A DNA stretch of 64,000 nt from Ruegeria_C sp040830705 (GTDB taxonomy: Bacteria > Pseudomonadota > Alphaproteobacteria > Rhodobacterales > Rhodobacteraceae), in NCBI GenBank assembly GCA_040830705.1, contig JBFOME010000006.1:1-64000 (forward strand), read 5' to 3'. A program made the translations under genes and the position numbers. Below are positions 62,217-64,000 of the stretch, piece after piece. The stretch's first letter is position 1. Each line of letters opens with the position of its first letter. The notes under the pieces were generated by a model. That model saw nothing but the letters and a program-made list of their open reading frames with translations. It was not told the DNA's origin and did no database searches.

Positions 62217-62675
62217 ATGAAAACCTTTTCTGCAACACCTGCAGACATCGACAAGAAGTGGATCCTGATCGACGCTGAGGGCGTTGTTCTGGGCCGTCTT
62301 GCCTCGATCGTCGCCATGCGTCTGCGTGGCAAGCACAAAGCGTCGTTCACCCCGAACATGGACATGGGCGACAATGTCATCGTGATCAACGCTGACAAAA
62401 TCCAGATGACCGGCAAGAAGCGCGAAGAAAACTTCTACTGGCACACTGGCCACCCGGGCGGCATCAAGTCGCGCACCAAGCAGCAGATCCTCGAGGGTGC
62501 CCACCCCGAGCGCGTCGTGACCCAAGCGGTCAAGCGCATGCTGCCGGGCAACCGCCTGTCGCGCACCCAGATGACCAACCTGCGCGTTTACGCCGGTGCC
62601 GAGCATCCCCACGAGGCGCAAAGCCCCGAAGTTCTGGATGTCAAATCCATGAACAAGAAAAACACCCGGAGCTAA
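62217..62675 (+). CDS. rplM: 50S ribosomal protein L13
   Basis: A 152-residue protein. The N-terminus KTFSATPADIDKKWILIDAE is followed by LGRLASIVAMRLRGKHKASF, GDNVIVINADKIQMTGKK and KRMLPGNRLSRTQMTNLRVY, all standard for L13. It is an early assembly protein of the large subunit. The frame continues 26 codons upstream, but ATG 62217 gives the normal N-terminus. rpsI follows 6 bases after its stop. Confidence 0.98.
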   Translation: MKTFSATPADIDKKWILIDAEGVVLGRLASIVAMRLRGKHKASFTPNMDMGDNVIVINADKIQMTGKKREENFYWHTGHPGGIKSRTKQQILEGAHPERVVTQAVKRMLPGNRLSRTQMTNLRVYAGAEHPHEAQSPEVLDVKSMNKKNTRS

Positions 62676-62681
62676 TGACCG

Positions 62682-63167
62682 ATGGCTGATCAGATCAATA
62701 CTCTCGAAGAGCTGAGCGCCGTTGCAGGCGTCGAAACCGTGACCGAAGAAGTTGTTGTGCGCGAACCCGTGCGTGACGAGCTGGGCCGCTCCTATGCCAC
62801 CGGCAAGCGTAAAGACGCTGTTGCTCGCGTTTGGATCAAGCCGGGTTCCGGCAAAGTCACCGTGAACGGCAAAGACCAGGACGTCTACTTTGCGCGCCCC
62901 GTTCTGCAGCTGATCCTGCGCCAGCCGATGCAGGTTGCCGGTGTCGAGGGCGAATTCGACGTGGTCGCAACCGTCAAGGGCGGTGGCCTGACCGGTCAGG
63001 CCGGTGCGGTCAAGCACGGCATCTCGAAAGCACTGCAGCTTTACGATCCGTCGCTGCGTGGCGCCCTGAAAGCCGCTGGCTTCCTGACCCGCGACAGCCG
63101 CGTTGTGGAACGTAAGAAATACGGTAAGGCCAAAGCGCGTAAGAGCTTCCAGTTCTCGAAGCGTTAA
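62682..63167 (+). CDS. rpsI: 30S ribosomal protein S9
   Basis: A 161-residue protein with an acidic ~35-residue N-terminal extension (QINTLEELSAVAGVETVTEE) before the S9 core (GKRKDAVARVWIKPGSGKVT, then QLILRQPMQVAGVEGEFDVV). It ends with the basic tail KARKSFQFSKR that reaches the tRNA P site. The extension is usual in Rhodobacteraceae. It is co-transcribed with rplM, and a hairpin follows at 63191-63218. Confidence 0.98.
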   Translation: MADQINTLEELSAVAGVETVTEEVVVREPVRDELGRSYATGKRKDAVARVWIKPGSGKVTVNGKDQDVYFARPVLQLILRQPMQVAGVEGEFDVVATVKGGGLTGQAGAVKHGISKALQLYDPSLRGALKAAGFLTRDSRVVERKKYGKAKARKSFQFSKR

Positions 63168-63190
63168 GCCGGGACTTCCCGACAATTTCG

Positions 63191-63218
63191 AAAGGCCGTG
63201 CAGCAATGCGCGGCCTTT
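63191..63218 (+). terminator. Hairpin after the rplM-rpsI operon
   Basis: AAAGGCCG (63191-63198) pairs perfectly with CGGCCTTT (63211-63218). The downstream T-content is modest (CCTGTTTG), so it may end transcription only partly, but its position 24 bases after the rpsI stop fits an operon terminator. Confidence 0.65.
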
Positions 63219-63360
63219 CCTGTTTGTGGTTCGGGGGTCAGGCCCTGCAGGCGCAACCACAGGATGAAAATCGCGCAAAACTGCAAAATGTTTAACATTT
63301 TGCGAGAAGTCACCTATCGTTGAGGCCTCAGTTCCGAGCTATCCAGCCAGGGCACAATAG

Positions 63361-63729
63361 ATGGCGCAGTCAATTTACGAGAAGCATGGCGGCTTCAAGT
63401 CCGTGAGCCGGGTGGTGCTGTACTTCTATGAAATGGTGCTGGATTCAGAAGAGATCGGCCATCATTTCGACGATGTCGAGATGCCGCGGCTGATCGATCA
63501 CCAGACCAAGTTCGTGTCCTCGCTTCTGGGTGGGCCAGCCTCGTTCAGTGACGACCGGCTAGAGGTGGTGCACAGACCCTTAGGCATCACACACGACCAT
63601 TTCGACGAGGTCGCGCGGCTGCTTCGGCAGGCATTGCTGGAACATGGGATGCCGCCCGACGACGTCGATATCGCAATTGCTGCTGTAGAAGCCAAACGCT
63701 CGATCATCGTGACACGCGAGGCTGGATGA
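63361..63729 (+). CDS. Truncated hemoglobin
   Basis: A 122-residue 2-on-2 globin. SIYEKHGGFKSVSRVVLYFY starts the fold, FDDVEMPRLIDHQTKFVSSL covers the E-helix region, and the proximal His lies in RPLGITHDHFDEVARLLRQA. It should bind heme and O2 or NO. Its stop overlaps the next gene's start (ATGA), so it is co-translated with a PAS-like sensor. Upstream AT-rich sequence (63280-63320, with AATGTTTAACATTTTGCG) should hold the promoter. This coupling suggests that the globin serves signalling or gas delivery rather than storage. Confidence 0.9.
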   Translation: MAQSIYEKHGGFKSVSRVVLYFYEMVLDSEEIGHHFDDVEMPRLIDHQTKFVSSLLGGPASFSDDRLEVVHRPLGITHDHFDEVARLLRQALLEHGMPPDDVDIAIAAVEAKRSIIVTREAG

Positions 63730-64000
63730 GCATTTCGGCCATCAACGAGCACCTGCTACGGGCCATTGGCGTGGGCGTGGCATTGGCGCGCGCCTCGGAT
63801 TTTCGGTTGGTCTTCCACAACGAATCCTTCGCGGAGTGGTTCGGCTCCCCGGCACCAGATGCCACGTTGACCGAGGTTTTGGGCGAGTTGGACCCCGAGG
63901 CGCTGGAGCAGGTATGTGAAACCGGCCTTCGCTACTCTGCCGAGCTCGAAATCAAGCCGCGCCGCCGGACGCTGATCTTTGCGGTCAATATCTCGCTCGC
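63726..64000 (+). CDS. PAS-like sensor protein, 5' part
   Basis: Only the first ~91 residues are in the window. They read MSISAINEHLLRAIGVGVAL, then FRLVFHNESFAEWFGSPAPD and ELEIKPRRRTLIFAVNISLA, a PAS-like fold with the NESFAEWFG helix pattern typical of signal-sensing domains. The start overlaps the truncated hemoglobin stop by 4 bases. The output domain is outside the window; a nucleotide cyclase, histidine kinase or diguanylate cyclase are all possible. Confidence 0.7.
   Translation, partial: MSISAINEHLLRAIGVGVALARASDFRLVFHNESFAEWFGSPAPDATLTEVLGELDPEALEQVCETGLRYSAELEIKPRRRTLIFAVNISL

Noticed and set aside
1..64000. tRNA, rRNA and CRISPR arrays
   Set aside because: I scanned the intergenic gaps by eye for cloverleaf-like sequence and regularly spaced direct repeats and found none; a covariance-model scan was not possible.

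Overview
The window is a GC-rich (about 60-63% by eye) bacterial chromosome segment, almost certainly from a Rhodobacteraceae (Roseobacter-group) alphaproteobacterium. The grounds are family knowledge applied to what is visible: a ctrA gene preceded by a sciP/DUF1153 gene, a Hint-domain protein and an RTX protein of the kind common in roseobacters, a lipid A cluster that uses LpxI, TrmFO-type tRNA methylation, a DUF1127 gene next to a MocR regulator, and tiny single-helix proteins typical of this family. No rRNA, tRNA, CRISPR array, prophage or intact insertion sequence was seen.

Layout. 1-8.1 kb is partly accessory: the 3' end of an RTX protein, a cytochrome P450, a DegP protease with a histidine kinase/response regulator pair, a 1.58-kb stretch with no convincing gene, and a Hint-domain protein that may have lost its N-terminus. 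8.1-13.4 kb carries a MobA-like nucleotidyltransferase, a dimethylglycine/sarcosine dehydrogenase-like flavoprotein, an HpcH/HpaI aldolase and a CorC-type membrane protein. 13.4-20.2 kb is a conserved housekeeping block (xerD, an exported protein of unknown function, a 49-residue membrane protein, aroK-aroB, an M50 protease with CBS domains, ssb, a lytic transglycosylase). 20.2-31.6 kb is catabolic and transport-related: a diheme peroxidase, LysR and a BCCT carrier, and an AraC regulator followed by a peptide-type ABC transporter.

31.6-45.3 kb is the envelope-biogenesis cluster: miaA diverges from pyrH-frr-uppS-cdsA-dxr-rseP, then bamA-skp-fabZ-lpxA-lpxI-lpxB. Pyrimidine nucleotide supply, ribosome recycling, phospholipid and isoprenoid synthesis, outer-membrane protein assembly and lipid A synthesis are thus encoded together. 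45.3-52.2 kb holds mnmA, sciP-ctrA (cell-cycle control), ligA and recG. 52.2-53.6 kb is an AT-richer island with one DUF1835-like gene. 53.6-64 kb returns to ordinary genes: a 39-residue protein, MarC, a NifU-like scaffold, hisI, gluQ, a methyltransferase, trmFO, an enoyl-CoA hydratase, a hotdog thioesterase, DUF1127/MocR, an NTF2-like protein, rplM-rpsI, and a truncated hemoglobin co-translated with a PAS-like sensor that runs off the end of the window.

The most interesting leads are the hemoglobin/PAS pair, the repeat-flanked start of the MocR gene, the non-coding stretch with a 14-bp hairpin before the Hint gene, the sciP-ctrA arrangement with a TTAACCAT site, and the long imperfect palindrome near 58.4 kb. 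I saw no clear undescribed multi-gene defence or mobile system.
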